A stretch of DNA of 59,140 bases from contig CAJMOT010000001.1 in the NCBI GenBank assembly GCA_905214995.1, positions 1 through 59,140 on the forward strand, given 5' to 3'. The position numbers were made by a program, and so were the translations under genes. The notes beneath the pieces were generated by a model, which was not told the DNA's origin, did no database searches, and was given only the letters and a program-made list of their open reading frames with translations. The first letter of the stretch is position 1, and each line of letters begins with the position of its first letter. Below, piece after piece: positions 1-8,821 of the stretch. The stretch comes from an uncultured bacterium (GTDB lineage: Bacteria; Verrucomicrobiota; Verrucomicrobiia; Opitutales; Intestinicryptomonadaceae).

Positions 1-1
1 C

Positions 2-577
2 CAGGCGGCGTGCGACGCCGCCCTGCTGCCGTGGATCGGCCCGGAGGGGGCGTCCGAGCCGGGCGGCAAGCTCTCCGTTCTGCTCGACAGGGTGGAGGAA
101 CTCTGCGGGGCGGGGAAAAAAGTTTTGGTTTTCAGCCAATTCGCAAAGTTTCTCGACCTCGCGAAGTTCGCGCTTAAAACCCGCGTGGACGAGGCGGACA
201 TTTATACGCTCACGGGCTCGACGCGCGACAGGGCGGCCCCCGTCGGCGCTTTCCAGAGTTCGGGGCGCGGCTGCGTGATGCTCGTGAGCTTGCGCGCGGG
301 CGGCACGGGAATAACGCTTTCGGAGGCCGACTACATCTTTCTCGCCGACCCGTGGTGGAATCCCGCCGTGGAGGAGCAGGCCATCGACCGCGCCCATAGA
401 ATCGGAAGGCGCGGCGACGTGTTCGTCTACCGCATGATAGCCGGCGGCACCGTGGAGGAGAGGGTTCGCAAGCTCCAGGCGCGCAAGCGCAAACTTTTCG
501 ACGACCTCGTCGGCGGCCTGCGCGACGTGTCGAGCCGAGAGAAATTCGCCCAAACCATAGCGGAGATTTTAAAATGA
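2..577 (+). CDS. SNF2-family DEAD/DEAH helicase, C-terminal part (cut by window edge)
   Basis: C-terminal RecA-like lobe of a Swi2/Snf2 ATPase, a DNA translocase that remodels protein-DNA complexes. The open frame enters from the left edge, so the N-terminal lobe with Walker A and DExH lies outside the window. Visible motifs are the FSQF segment of motif IV, SLRAGGTGITLSEAD (motif V), the family-typical DPWWNPAVEEQA, and DRAHRIGR (motif VI with its arginine finger), followed by a basic helical tail. A GTG at 92 exists in frame but coding sequence clearly continues upstream of it. The stop overlaps the xth start by 4 nt (ATGA), so the two are translationally coupled. Family assignment is firm; the specific substrate is unknown. 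Confidence 0.9.
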   Translation, partial: QAACDAALLPWIGPEGASEPGGKLSVLLDRVEELCGAGKKVLVFSQFAKFLDLAKFALKTRVDEADIYTLTGSTRDRAAPVGAFQSSGRGCVMLVSLRAGGTGITLSEADYIFLADPWWNPAVEEQAIDRAHRIGRRGDVFVYRMIAGGTVEERVRKLQARKRKLFDDLVGGLRDVSSREKFAQTIAEILK

Positions 578-1326
578 AAATAGTGTCGTGGAATGTTAAC
601 GGTCTGAGGGCGGCGATGTCGAAAAACTTTGCGGAGTTTGTGGAGACTGTCCGGCCCGACGTGCTGTGCTTGCAGGAGACCAAAGTTCCGCGCGAAGTTG
701 CGGACTCGCTGGAAATTCCCTTCAAGCGCAAAATATTTTCGTGCGCAGACAAAAAGGGGTATTCGGGAACCGCGATATTTTCCAATATCGAACCCGTTTA
801 CATGGGGGCCGTCGCGCTCGAGGGACACCCCGAGGAGGGGCGCATAACCGTCGCGGAATTTGAGAATTTCAATCTGATAAACGTTTATGTCCCAAATTCG
901 CAGGACGGATTGAAGAGGCTGGAATACCGGACGAAATCTTGGGACGCCGACTTTTCGGCTTTCGTGAAGTCGCGAAAGAACGCGATCGTGTGCGGAGACT
1001 TGAACGTCGCGCGGACTCCGATAGACGTTTACGACCCGAAAGACGCGCGCGGATGCGCAGGATTTACCGAAGAGGAGCGCGCGGATTTTGAAAAATTTCT
1101 CTCCGAATGCGATTTGAGCGACGTCTGGCGGGATTCCCACCCCGACGAGATCAAGTACACGTGGTGGAGCTACTTTCGCAGGGCGCGCGAGCGCGGCAGA
1201 GGGTGGAGAATAGACTACTTTTTGGTATCGCGCAGCCTCCTGCCGCTGGTGAAGGGCGCGGAGCTGATGAACGAAGTGGGCGGTTCCGACCATTGCCCCA
1301 TAGCCCTCGAACTTGAAGCCGGTTAG
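574..1326 (+). CDS. xth: Exodeoxyribonuclease III (ExoIII/AP endonuclease)
   Basis: A 250-residue enzyme of the EEP nuclease fold that cleaves DNA 5' to abasic sites and trims 3' ends in base-excision repair. Family motifs are in order: WNVNGLRAA near the N-terminus, LQETK with the metal-binding Glu, the VPNSQDGLKRLEYR segment, GDLNVA with catalytic Asp and Asn, WRIDYFLVS, and the terminal GSDHCPI carrying the catalytic Asp-His. Length is normal for bacterial ExoIII. It starts inside the stop of the upstream SNF2 gene. It is the second base-excision enzyme here besides nth, about 3 kb away on the other strand. Confidence 0.95.
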   Translation: MKIVSWNVNGLRAAMSKNFAEFVETVRPDVLCLQETKVPREVADSLEIPFKRKIFSCADKKGYSGTAIFSNIEPVYMGAVALEGHPEEGRITVAEFENFNLINVYVPNSQDGLKRLEYRTKSWDADFSAFVKSRKNAIVCGDLNVARTPIDVYDPKDARGCAGFTEEERADFEKFLSECDLSDVWRDSHPDEIKYTWWSYFRRARERGRGWRIDYFLVSRSLLPLVKGAELMNEVGGSDHCPIALELEAG

Positions 1327-1548
1327 GGGTTGCGCATCCCAAATGCGCCGGAGCGCGTTCGGGTTCGCGTTGCGCGGTTTTGCATGGGCTGCGCTATTTA
1401 TTTTTATGTTCGGCTTGCGGACGCGTCACTTCGCCTGCCGCGTTTTCTTAATGGATAAAAGGCGGCGGGCGTGCGGCAAATTTCCGCGGGCAGGTAGGTT
1501 GGCGGAATGCGCAACTTATTGAAGGAAAATCTTAAAATGATTATATGC

Positions 1549-1580
1549 TTGACATTTAAAACAACATTTGAGAATAAAAT
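1549..1580 (+). promoter_or_regulatory. Candidate promoter for the PEP-CTERM gene
   Basis: A perfect TTGACA (1549-1554) in an AT-rich patch is followed by TAAAAT (1575-1580), about 30 bases before the ATG at 1612. The spacing of 20 nt is longer than the 16-18 nt optimum, so the true -10 may be a weaker hexamer slightly upstream (GAATAA at 17 nt). The local AT enrichment contrasts with the flanking GC-rich DNA and supports a regulatory region. Confidence 0.35.
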
Positions 1581-1611
1581 CATAACTTTTAACCCCATCT
1601 TGCACGCATCT

Positions 1612-3195
1612 ATGAAAATGAAAAAATTGTTGCCCTTCGCCGCATCGGCGTTTTTCTGTTCCCTTCCGCTTTCTGCGAATGTCCTATACTGGGTTGACGC
1701 CACTTCCTATTTCAATGCCGACGCGTCCGGTACGCTCGACGGCAGAAACATTTGGGATTTACATAGAAATTTCTCGGACGTGGAAAAATCGGAGTATTCT
1801 GACAACTACAACTGGGCTGCCGGCTATGCCGTAAGAGAGGTGTCTCTCCAGGATCCCGAGTCGGGGCAGACGACGGTTTATTATGTTCCGGTTTACGAAT
1901 ACGCCTCAACCGTGACGGCGCCCGATGAAAACACCGACGTCTATTTCAAATTCAGCGATTTTTCAACTGGCAATGCCGAAACGGGGTACAGGTACCGCAT
2001 AGCCGGTTCTCCCGTATTGCAGGCCGATACTGCCGTAAAAAGCATAACCGTCGAAAGCGCCAACGACAATTGGCTGATGTTCAGGACAAACGGCTACGAC
2101 CTCACCGTCGTGGAGGACGTGTCGTTCAATTCGACTGCCGTCTCATGGATCGGCGGCAGTTCCGCTTCCAACATTAGAATCGGCGGAAACGTTTACACGT
2201 ATGACAATAGCGTTTCCAGGTACCACGCCGTAAGGCTCGGCGGCGACGGCGTTGGGGCTATCGCAATCGGCGGCGACATAATATTTGAAAACTCGGGCAG
2301 GATACAGATGTCTACGTCCGGAGCGGAGTCGACTTTCGAAGCCCCCCAGACTGCCGTCGGCGGGATAGTCAATTTTTCAGGCTACGCCGCGCGCCTTGAC
2401 CTCGGCCGCAGGTCGGCGACGGAGCAGTTTTACTCTTTCGGCGGGCTCAGCGGCAGCAACAGCGGCGCCGTCATATCCACCGACGCCGAGGCGTACTCCA
2501 ACGGCTTGGTTTCCACATTGGTTCTCGCCAATTCTTCCGACGCGGTTTTTGCCGGCAAAATTACCAATCCCGCGACGGCCGAAGATAACGCGTCTACCGC
2601 TCTTGTCAATACGGTAAATGTCGTGATGAACGGCAGCGCCGCGCAGACGCTCTCCGGAGACAACGATTTCAGGGGCTATGTGACGGTTCAAAGCGGCACG
2701 CTGCTTTTGCGCACCGCAAACGGGGCCGCGCACGGCAAACTAACGCTAAACGGCGGCAAATTTGGCGCAATCGGCAACGCCGCGTTCTCGTCTGCCGAGT
2801 GGAACGGAGGCTCGATAGGGTTTTTCAATACGGATGAAGCCGTCGCCGTGATGACGCCCGAAACTGTGACCATAAACGGCGAATTTCTTAAAGCTGGCTC
2901 CGGCAAAATAGCGGTGGACTTCAACGGCATCGACGCCTACGACCTGATAGACAACGGGCAGTGGTACGATTTGATAGAGGCGGCGTCTCTCAGCGGATTT
3001 TCGGACGAGGCGGACGACGATTTTATCGCGGCAAACCTGTCCGGCGGCTACGCCGAATTTCAATGGGTCGACGGCGATATCGGAAAAGTTTTGCAAGTGA
3101 GCTTTTCGAGCGTCCCCGAACCCGCCGCGGTTGCGCTCCTATTGGGATTTCCCGCATTGGCTTTTGCCGCGCGCAAACGCCGGCTGTCCAAATGA
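1612..3195 (+). CDS. PEP-CTERM surface protein with autotransporter-type beta-strand repeat
   Basis: Predicted secreted protein of 527 residues. It opens with a signal peptide (MKMKKLLPFAASAF, then a hydrophobic stretch to the SLPLSAN cleavage region) and ends with a PEP-CTERM sorting signal: VPEP, a hydrophobic helix and the basic RKRR tail. Such tails are recognised by exosortases, which process the protein for surface or exopolysaccharide association. The middle is Gly/Ser/Asn-rich and beta-strand-like; around the last third a LSGDNDFRGYVTVQSGTL stretch resembles the autotransporter-associated beta-strand (PATR) repeat. I chose the ATG at 1612 rather than the in-frame one at 1507 because it places the signal peptide at the N-terminus and lies after the candidate promoter. 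Ligand or role unknown. Confidence 0.85.
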   Translation: MKMKKLLPFAASAFFCSLPLSANVLYWVDATSYFNADASGTLDGRNIWDLHRNFSDVEKSEYSDNYNWAAGYAVREVSLQDPESGQTTVYYVPVYEYASTVTAPDENTDVYFKFSDFSTGNAETGYRYRIAGSPVLQADTAVKSITVESANDNWLMFRTNGYDLTVVEDVSFNSTAVSWIGGSSASNIRIGGNVYTYDNSVSRYHAVRLGGDGVGAIAIGGDIIFENSGRIQMSTSGAESTFEAPQTAVGGIVNFSGYAARLDLGRRSATEQFYSFGGLSGSNSGAVISTDAEAYSNGLVSTLVLANSSDAVFAGKITNPATAEDNASTALVNTVNVVMNGSAAQTLSGDNDFRGYVTVQSGTLLLRTANGAAHGKLTLNGGKFGAIGNAAFSSAEWNGGSIGFFNTDEAVAVMTPETVTINGEFLKAGSGKIAVDFNGIDAYDLIDNGQWYDLIEAASLSGFSDEADDDFIAANLSGGYAEFQWVDGDIGKVLQVSFSSVPEPAAVALLLGFPALAFAARKRRLSK

Positions 3196-3370
3196 TTTTT
3201 GCGCGGGAAATCCGCTGCGGCGCGCATAGGCGCTTCATTTGATGCGCCGCGGGGTTTTGGGTGACGGCAGCCCTGTTGCGGGGCGGCAAAGAGATATGCC
3301 ATCGGGTCGCGATCGGCGCCTTTTCATTCAATGGGAGGCGCGCCCCGCTCCCGAGCCGGTTGCGCCCTTT

Positions 3371-4252
3371 TCACAGGAAGCGGCATTGAGCGTTTTTAAG
3401 CAGGGAATTTTTAAAATATTTGCGCTGTTTTTTGACAAGGGCCGCGGTGTCGCGCGCGATTTGCCATTCGAGTTCGCGCTCGTTTTTTCCGCCGCTTTCC
3501 AGCCACGCTATCGTTTCGCGATACCCTATCGCCGAGGCGGCGGACGGATTGTTTTTTATTCCGCGCGCGAGAAGCTTTTCGGTTTCCCCTATCAGCCCTC
3601 CGGAGAGCATTCGGCGGGTTCTCTCGCGGATTCTCTCCAAGAGCGCTTCGTCGGGGGCGTCGAGAATCTGCACATTGCGCGAGATTTCCCCCATCGGGCA
3701 GGGAAGGGCGGCGAATTCCTCCGCGAGCTTGGCGCAGGTCTTGCCGCTTGCCATGCAGCGCGCGAGGGCGTTTTTTGCGCGCCTCGGGTTGAGAATGTCC
3801 ACAGTTCGCGCCGCGTCGGGGTCGATTTCGAGCAGCGCCTCGGCGAGCCTGCCCGCTCCGCTTTTCTCGATTTCGTCGCAGATTTTTTTTACGTCGCCGG
3901 GGATTTTGACGCCGTCGGTCACCGCGGCGAACCACGAGCGCAGGTAGAAGCCGCTGCCGCCGCACACAACCGCCCTTTTGCCGCGCGCGGATATGCCGTC
4001 GAGGGCGGCTTTCGCGAGCCGCGCATACTCGGCGACGTCGAAAGGTTTGTCGCAGTCGGCGACGTCTATCAGGTGGTGCGGGACTTCCGCCAGCTCTTCC
4101 GGCGCCGCCTTCGCGCTTCCGATGTCCATGCCCCTGTACACCTGCACGCTGTCGCAAGATATTATCTCGCCGCCGATTTTTTTCGCGAGCTCTATCGCCC
4201 GCCGCGTCTTGCCCGAGCACGTGACGCCCGTTATTATGAAAACCTCCGTCAT
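3371..4252 (-). CDS. miaA: tRNA dimethylallyltransferase
   Basis: MiaA transfers a dimethylallyl group to N6 of A37 in tRNAs reading UNN codons; 293 residues, slightly short of the usual 300-315. The N-terminal P-loop reads GVTCSGKT, followed by the DSVQVYRGMDIGSAK substrate-binding segment, PHHLIDV, and GGSGFYLRSW. The frame is open upstream of 4252, but this ATG directly precedes EVFIITGVTCSGKT and overlaps the nth stop by 4 nt (ATGA), which fixes the start. It is the last gene of the minus-strand lacZ-nth-miaA run. Confidence 0.95.
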   Translation of the reverse strand: MTEVFIITGVTCSGKTRRAIELAKKIGGEIISCDSVQVYRGMDIGSAKAAPEELAEVPHHLIDVADCDKPFDVAEYARLAKAALDGISARGKRAVVCGGSGFYLRSWFAAVTDGVKIPGDVKKICDEIEKSGAGRLAEALLEIDPDAARTVDILNPRRAKNALARCMASGKTCAKLAEEFAALPCPMGEISRNVQILDAPDEALLERIRERTRRMLSGGLIGETEKLLARGIKNNPSAASAIGYRETIAWLESGGKNERELEWQIARDTAALVKKQRKYFKNSLLKNAQCRFL

Positions 4253-4881
4253 TTTTTTGCGCGCAGCGCGGCGCAGATTTCGCACATGGTCTCGGGAGTC
4301 TTGCACGCGCGGGCGGTGCAGAACGCGCGCCCGTAGTATATGAATTGCAGGTGCATTCCGCCCCATCTTTCGGGCGGATAGAGTTTTTTCAAATCCCTTT
4401 CCGTGCGCTCGACGCTCGAGCCGTCGGACAGCCCCCAGCGCCGGGCGAGCCTGTGTATGTGCGTGTCCACGGGGAACGCGGGGGTGTCGAAGGCCTGCAC
4501 CATCATTACCGAGGCCGTCTTGTGCCCGACTCCCGGAAGCGCCTCGAGCTCTTCGAGCGAGCGCGGGACTTCGCCGCCGTATTTGTCGCGCAGGATTTCC
4601 GCCGTCGCCCTAATGTTTTTTGCCTTTGCGTTGGATAGGCCGCACGGCCTTATGATTTCGCGTATTTGCGCCTCTGAGAGCTTGGCCATCTCTTCGGGCG
4701 TGTCGGCGAGCTCAAAGAGCCGCGGCGACACCTCGTTTACGCGCTTGTCGGTGCATTGCGCCGACAGCATCACGGCCACGAGAAACGTGAAGTCGTTGAG
4801 GCTGTCGAGCGGCACGGTCGGGTTTGGAAAAGCCTCGTCGAGCTTTTCCATTACAAAGTCCGCCCTTTGACGCTTGTTCAT
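4249..4881 (-). CDS. nth: Endonuclease III (DNA glycosylase/AP lyase)
   Basis: HhH-GPD glycosylase of 210 residues that removes oxidised pyrimidines. Visible are LSAQCTDKRVN, the helix-hairpin-helix LPGVGHKTA with the catalytic Lys, and FPVDTHIHRLARR with the catalytic Asp. The C-terminal cysteines read C-x4-C-x6-C-x2-C, whereas E. coli Nth has C-x6-C-x2-C-x5-C, so the iron-sulfur ligand spacing is non-canonical (see findings). A TTG start at 4893 is possible, but the ATG at 4881 has a GAGG 7 nt upstream and sits 1 nt after the lacZ stop. It overlaps miaA by 4 nt. Confidence 0.93.
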   Translation of the reverse strand: MNKRQRADFVMEKLDEAFPNPTVPLDSLNDFTFLVAVMLSAQCTDKRVNEVSPRLFELADTPEEMAKLSEAQIREIIRPCGLSNAKAKNIRATAEILRDKYGGEVPRSLEELEALPGVGHKTASVMMVQAFDTPAFPVDTHIHRLARRWGLSDGSSVERTERDLKKLYPPERWGGMHLQFIYYGRAFCTARACKTPETMCEICAALRAKK

Positions 4882-4882
4882 G

Positions 4883-7800
4883 TCAGTCCTCAAGCCCTTT
4901 GAGCAGGAAGGAAAATTCGTAGGTTTTTCCGGATTCCACGGTGTGCGGCTTTTCCGGAAGCCCGCTCTTGCTCCACGAATTTTTTCCGCCCACTCCCGCG
5001 GAGGCGGCGGATACGCTTATGACGTTGAAGCCCCTCTTGGGAATCTGGTGGTGGTGCGAGGCCTGTTCGATGTCCTCCGGCAGGCAGGGATAGGCGGAGA
5101 ATTCGAAATTTTTCGGCCCCGCGGCCTCTATCAGCAGGGCGGCGTCGGCGTCGTCTCCCGAAATTTTGGCGTAGCGCGCGCCGGAGGCGTTTGAAGATTC
5201 CTGCGGTTCTATGTACGGGAAGAACGCCTCGGAGATCTTCGCCTTGAACACGGCTTCCCACGCACCCGCGCGGCGGTCGGAATAGGTTTCATAAGGGCCC
5301 TCGCCGAACCATTCGCGCTCGTCGAGTTCGGCGGGGACGCGGAACTGCATGCCGACCTTTTGGAGCGGCGGCAGGCCCGCCGCGGGGGAGACGGACGCCG
5401 ATACGAGAATCGAGCCGTCCGGACGGACTTCATAGGAGAAGCGAGCCTTTGAGCCGCGCGCGGGAATGGCGTATTCGGCGTCTATTTTAAGCAGCGACTT
5501 TCCGTTCCCCGACATGTGGTTCGACCTGAATTTAAGCAGCGTCATCCTGTCCTCGGCGGTGCGCCAAACCGCGAGCTCTTTGGAGAGCTTCGCTCCCATT
5601 TCGTTGTTGGTGGCCGGGCGGCGGAGGCTGAGCTTCATCGGCCCCTCGATGAGCGTCTGCGAGTCGAACTCGTAAGATTCGAGCCACCCCGTGCGCCTGT
5701 CGAATGCCGCCTTGAAATCATCTCCCGCAACGCGGAGCTTTTCGTCGTCGGAGGATACTTTCATTTCGCCCGCGTCGGAGACCTCCGTCCGCGCGTAGGA
5801 GCCTTCGAGCGAAAACTGCTCCCACGCGATTTCCTCGCCCGCCTTCACCGCGTTGGGGGCGTCTTTGCGGGTTTTGAAGCCCAGCCTGAGCGCGTATTCG
5901 CCGCGCTCGGAAAAATCGCAGTCGGACAGGTCGATGACGGCGGCGCGCTCCGTTTGCGGGGGAATTGCGGGAAGGTCGAAACCGCCGGAGTCTATTTCCC
6001 TGCCGTCGCGCGTCAGGCTCCACGATGCGGATACGTTTTCGAGCGAAGAGAAAAAGTTTTCGTTGAATATCTTTACGCGCAGCTTCTTGCCGGAGAATCC
6101 GTCGGCGCGCGCATGGATGTTCTGGTATGCCTTTTTAACCTCCCAAGCGTGCGGGGAGGGCCGCCAGTCAGGCTGCACCATTCCGTTGAGGCAGAACGAA
6201 TAGTCGGTTGGGAAGTCTCCGAAGTCCCCGCCGAATGCGAAGTATTTGCCCTTCCTCGGCTTTTGCTCGAAGTCGGCGAAGTCTATTTTCGAGAGCTCGC
6301 GCGCGCCGTCGGGGAGCGCGAAGAAAAAGTTTTCTTCAAGCGCGGCGTCTACGGCTCTGAACTTTTTTACCGCCCCCGCGAAGCGTTCGTGGCTCTCCTT
6401 GTCGTATTCGGCTATGGTGAATGGGGCGGAGGAGAGAAATTCCATCTCCGGAACTTTTTTCGAAGCCGCCTCCGCTCCGTCTATGAAGATTTTCATTTTC
6501 CCGTTCCCGACGGACGCCGCAATCTGCGCGCTTTTGCCGAGCAGGTCGGTCTTGGCTTCGAGAGTCTCCCATTCCCTGCCGTTGAACACGGCAAACGAAA
6601 CGATTTTTCTGGCGTCGAAAAATTTCAGCTCAAAGGCGCCGGGTTGGCGGACTATGATTTCCTCGTTTCGCGTCCACGGCGCGCGCTCGGCGTTTTTCGC
6701 GCCGCCCTCGTCGTAGTCGGCGCGCGGCAAAAATCCCTTGGGCGCCATTTCCGCGACGACGGTGAAAGCTTTTGCGGGAGAGTTGAAGAGCCCCGGGAAA
6801 GCCACCGCGGAGGCGTTTTCCATGACGTTTTTGGAGACGGTGTCGCTGAACACGGCTATATCCCTTTTAGGATTTGCGGAGTCGGAGACTTTCACAACCG
6901 GTTCGGCGTTTTTGCATATGCCTTGGTCTTTCCAATCCCATATGAATCCGCCCTGAAACATGGGCTCTTTGCGGACGAGATCCCAGTAGTCGGCCATACA
7001 TCCGCCGCTGTTTCCCATCATATGGGCGTATTCGCAAATTATGGCGGGCTTCCTGTCCGCCTCCGGCTTTTTCCTCTGTTCGTCGAGGTGCTTTTTTATG
7101 TCGGCGGGAGAGGCGTACATGGTCGAATACATGTCCACGTATTTCTGCCCATGGTCGCGGTCGAAGTGAATCATTCGCGAGGGGTCGCGCCTGCGGATTT
7201 TTTCGGCCGCCTCCGCGAAATGCTTGTTGTCGAGCGTTTCGTTGCATAGCGACCAGACCACGACGCTCGCGTGGTTCTTGTCGCGCTCCACCATGTTGTT
7301 GATTCTGTCCCAAATGGCGGCGCCCCACGTGTCCTTGTTCTTGAAAGGCGCCTTTTCCCCCATGCCGTCGAGTCCGTGCATCTCTATATTTGCCTCGTCT
7401 ATGACGTACATTCCGAGCTCGTCGCAGAGGTCGTAGAAGTCGGGGCGGTTGGGGTAGTGCGATGTTCTTATCGCGTTGATGTTGTATTTTTTCATCTCGA
7501 GTATGTCGCGGCGCGCGGTTTCGCGGTCGATTGCCTGCGCGAGCTTCGGGTCGTGCTCATGGCGGTTTACGCCCTTGAAGAGCACGGGCTGCCCGTTGAC
7601 GAGAATCTGCCCGTTTTTGCGCTCCACGCTCCTAAACCCGACTTTGAACGGAGCGTACATTTTGACGCCGGAGGCCGTCTCAAATTCGAGCAGGAAGTCA
7701 TAGAGGTTGGGGATTTCCGCGCTCCATTGGCGGACGCGCTCGACGGGCGGGAACTCCCAGCGGCATATCATGAATTTTTTTGAGTCCACGCTCTTTGCGG

Positions 7801-8695
7801 ACTCCGCTACGGACAGGAGCTTTCCGCCGTCGTACAGCATGCCTTTCAGCCTGAATCCGCGCGGCATGTCCGCCGCATTTTCCACTACGATTTCCGCGTC
7901 GAGTTTGCCGTCGCGGTATTCGTTGGCGAGCGCCGGTTTCAGGAAGACGTCCCTGACGAGTATTTCCGGAGTCCAGTACAAAGTGACGTCGCGGAATATG
8001 CCCGCCAGCCGCCAGAAGTCCTGGTCTTCAAAATACGAGCCGTCCGAATATTTGTAGACTTGCAGCGCGACGGCGTTTTTGCCGAAACGCAGGTACTTGG
8101 AGAGGTCGAATACGGCGGGCGTGCGGCTGTCCTGCGAATAGCCCACCTCTTTGCCGTTTAGCCATATCCTGAACGCGCTCGCCACCCCGTCGAATTTGAG
8201 GAACACCTTGCCGTTGCCCCAGTTCCGCGGCACTTCAAAGTCGCGGCGGTAGAGCCCGACGGGGTTGCGGTTTTCGGCGGGGCGGTTCGTGTAGCGCGCC
8301 GGAGGCTCGTCCATGACCCTCGGGGGATTTTTCTTGAAGGGATATTTTATGTTGGAGTAAAGCGCCGTGCCATGCCCCGACATTTCCCAGTTGGAGGGCA
8401 CCTCTATATCCCCCCATGAGGAGTCGTCGAAATTTTCCCCGTAAAATCCCGCGGGAACGCGGGAAGGGTTGGGGCAAAACATGAATTTCCACGGGCCGTT
8501 CAGGGACATTTCGTAGGGCGAATATCCGCCTTTCAGCGCGGCTTCCGCCGTCGGATAAAATTTCATCGTGGCGGCGGCGGGCTCCTTGTTGATTCTGAAA
8601 ACCGCCTCGTTCTGCCAGTCTTCGGGCTTTTCCGACGAATGGAGAACGGCCGCAGAAAACGCCGCCGCCAGTAATGGCTTGTAAAATGGATTCAT
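4883..8695 (-). CDS. Secreted GH2 beta-galactosidase (LacZ type) with inserted LamG-like domain
   Basis: A 1270-residue GH2 enzyme with an N-terminal signal peptide (MNPFYKPLLAAAFSAAVLHS), so probably periplasmic or exported rather than cytosolic like E. coli LacZ. Order: sugar-binding jelly roll (about 40-250), immunoglobulin-like domain, TIM barrel with the acid/base Glu in WSLCNET (about E486) and the nucleophile Glu in ICEYAHMMGNSGG (about E555), then a bgal_small_N-like domain (FDRRTGWLESYEF). Residues about 613-790 are absent from E. coli LacZ and resemble a LamG/concanavalin-like beta sandwich (KIFIDGAEAAS), interrupting the barrel after the IWDWKDQGI segment. ATG 8695 is preferred over 8731 because of the signal peptide. 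A TTGAAA/TAACTT pair (8731-8704, 16-nt spacer) may be the promoter. Substrate could be another beta-galactoside of host or plant glycans. Confidence 0.9.
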   Translation of the reverse strand: MNPFYKPLLAAAFSAAVLHSSEKPEDWQNEAVFRINKEPAAATMKFYPTAEAALKGGYSPYEMSLNGPWKFMFCPNPSRVPAGFYGENFDDSSWGDIEVPSNWEMSGHGTALYSNIKYPFKKNPPRVMDEPPARYTNRPAENRNPVGLYRRDFEVPRNWGNGKVFLKFDGVASAFRIWLNGKEVGYSQDSRTPAVFDLSKYLRFGKNAVALQVYKYSDGSYFEDQDFWRLAGIFRDVTLYWTPEILVRDVFLKPALANEYRDGKLDAEIVVENAADMPRGFRLKGMLYDGGKLLSVAESAKSVDSKKFMICRWEFPPVERVRQWSAEIPNLYDFLLEFETASGVKMYAPFKVGFRSVERKNGQILVNGQPVLFKGVNRHEHDPKLAQAIDRETARRDILEMKKYNINAIRTSHYPNRPDFYDLCDELGMYVIDEANIEMHGLDGMGEKAPFKNKDTWGAAIWDRINNMVERDKNHASVVVWSLCNETLDNKHFAEAAEKIRRRDPSRMIHFDRDHGQKYVDMYSTMYASPADIKKHLDEQRKKPEADRKPAIICEYAHMMGNSGGCMADYWDLVRKEPMFQGGFIWDWKDQGICKNAEPVVKVSDSANPKRDIAVFSDTVSKNVMENASAVAFPGLFNSPAKAFTVVAEMAPKGFLPRADYDEGGAKNAERAPWTRNEEIIVRQPGAFELKFFDARKIVSFAVFNGREWETLEAKTDLLGKSAQIAASVGNGKMKIFIDGAEAASKKVPEMEFLSSAPFTIAEYDKESHERFAGAVKKFRAVDAALEENFFFALPDGARELSKIDFADFEQKPRKGKYFAFGGDFGDFPTDYSFCLNGMVQPDWRPSPHAWEVKKAYQNIHARADGFSGKKLRVKIFNENFFSSLENVSASWSLTRDGREIDSGGFDLPAIPPQTERAAVIDLSDCDFSERGEYALRLGFKTRKDAPNAVKAGEEIAWEQFSLEGSYARTEVSDAGEMKVSSDDEKLRVAGDDFKAAFDRRTGWLESYEFDSQTLIEGPMKLSLRRPATNNEMGAKLSKELAVWRTAEDRMTLLKFRSNHMSGNGKSLLKIDAEYAIPARGSKARFSYEVRPDGSILVSASVSPAAGLPPLQKVGMQFRVPAELDEREWFGEGPYETYSDRRAGAWEAVFKAKISEAFFPYIEPQESSNASGARYAKISGDDADAALLIEAAGPKNFEFSAYPCLPEDIEQASHHHQIPKRGFNVISVSAASAGVGGKNSWSKSGLPEKPHTVESGKTYEFSFLLKGLED

Positions 8696-8770
8696 GCAAA
8701 AGAAAGTTATTTCGGCGCGGCGCGCTTTCAAGCTTTAACGTCGGCAAATCTCCAAATTCCGCATTGTCCG

Positions 8771-8808
8771 CAAAAAAAACAAGCCCGCCGGTTTTTCGTC
8801 CGGCGGGC
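8771..8808 (-). terminator. Intrinsic terminator of the 8822-9466 lipoprotein gene
   Basis: A perfect 9-bp GC stem (8783-8791 with 8800-8808) around an 8-nt loop is followed on the minus strand by an 8-T run (complement of 8772-8779). It lies just after the stop of the lipoprotein gene and upstream of lacZ, separating the two transcripts. Confidence 0.75.
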
Positions 8809-8821
8809 GGTTTGCGAAAAG

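Noticed and set aside
3239..4336. 365-codon plus-strand ORF across miaA
   Set aside because: It is the antisense shadow of miaA and has no recognisable domain; the opposite strand carries all MiaA motifs.
5516..7249. 577-codon plus-strand ORF across the GH2 gene
   Set aside because: Antisense shadow, Arg/Gly/Val-rich as expected from GC-rich coding DNA read backwards; the GH2 catalytic motifs are on the minus strand.
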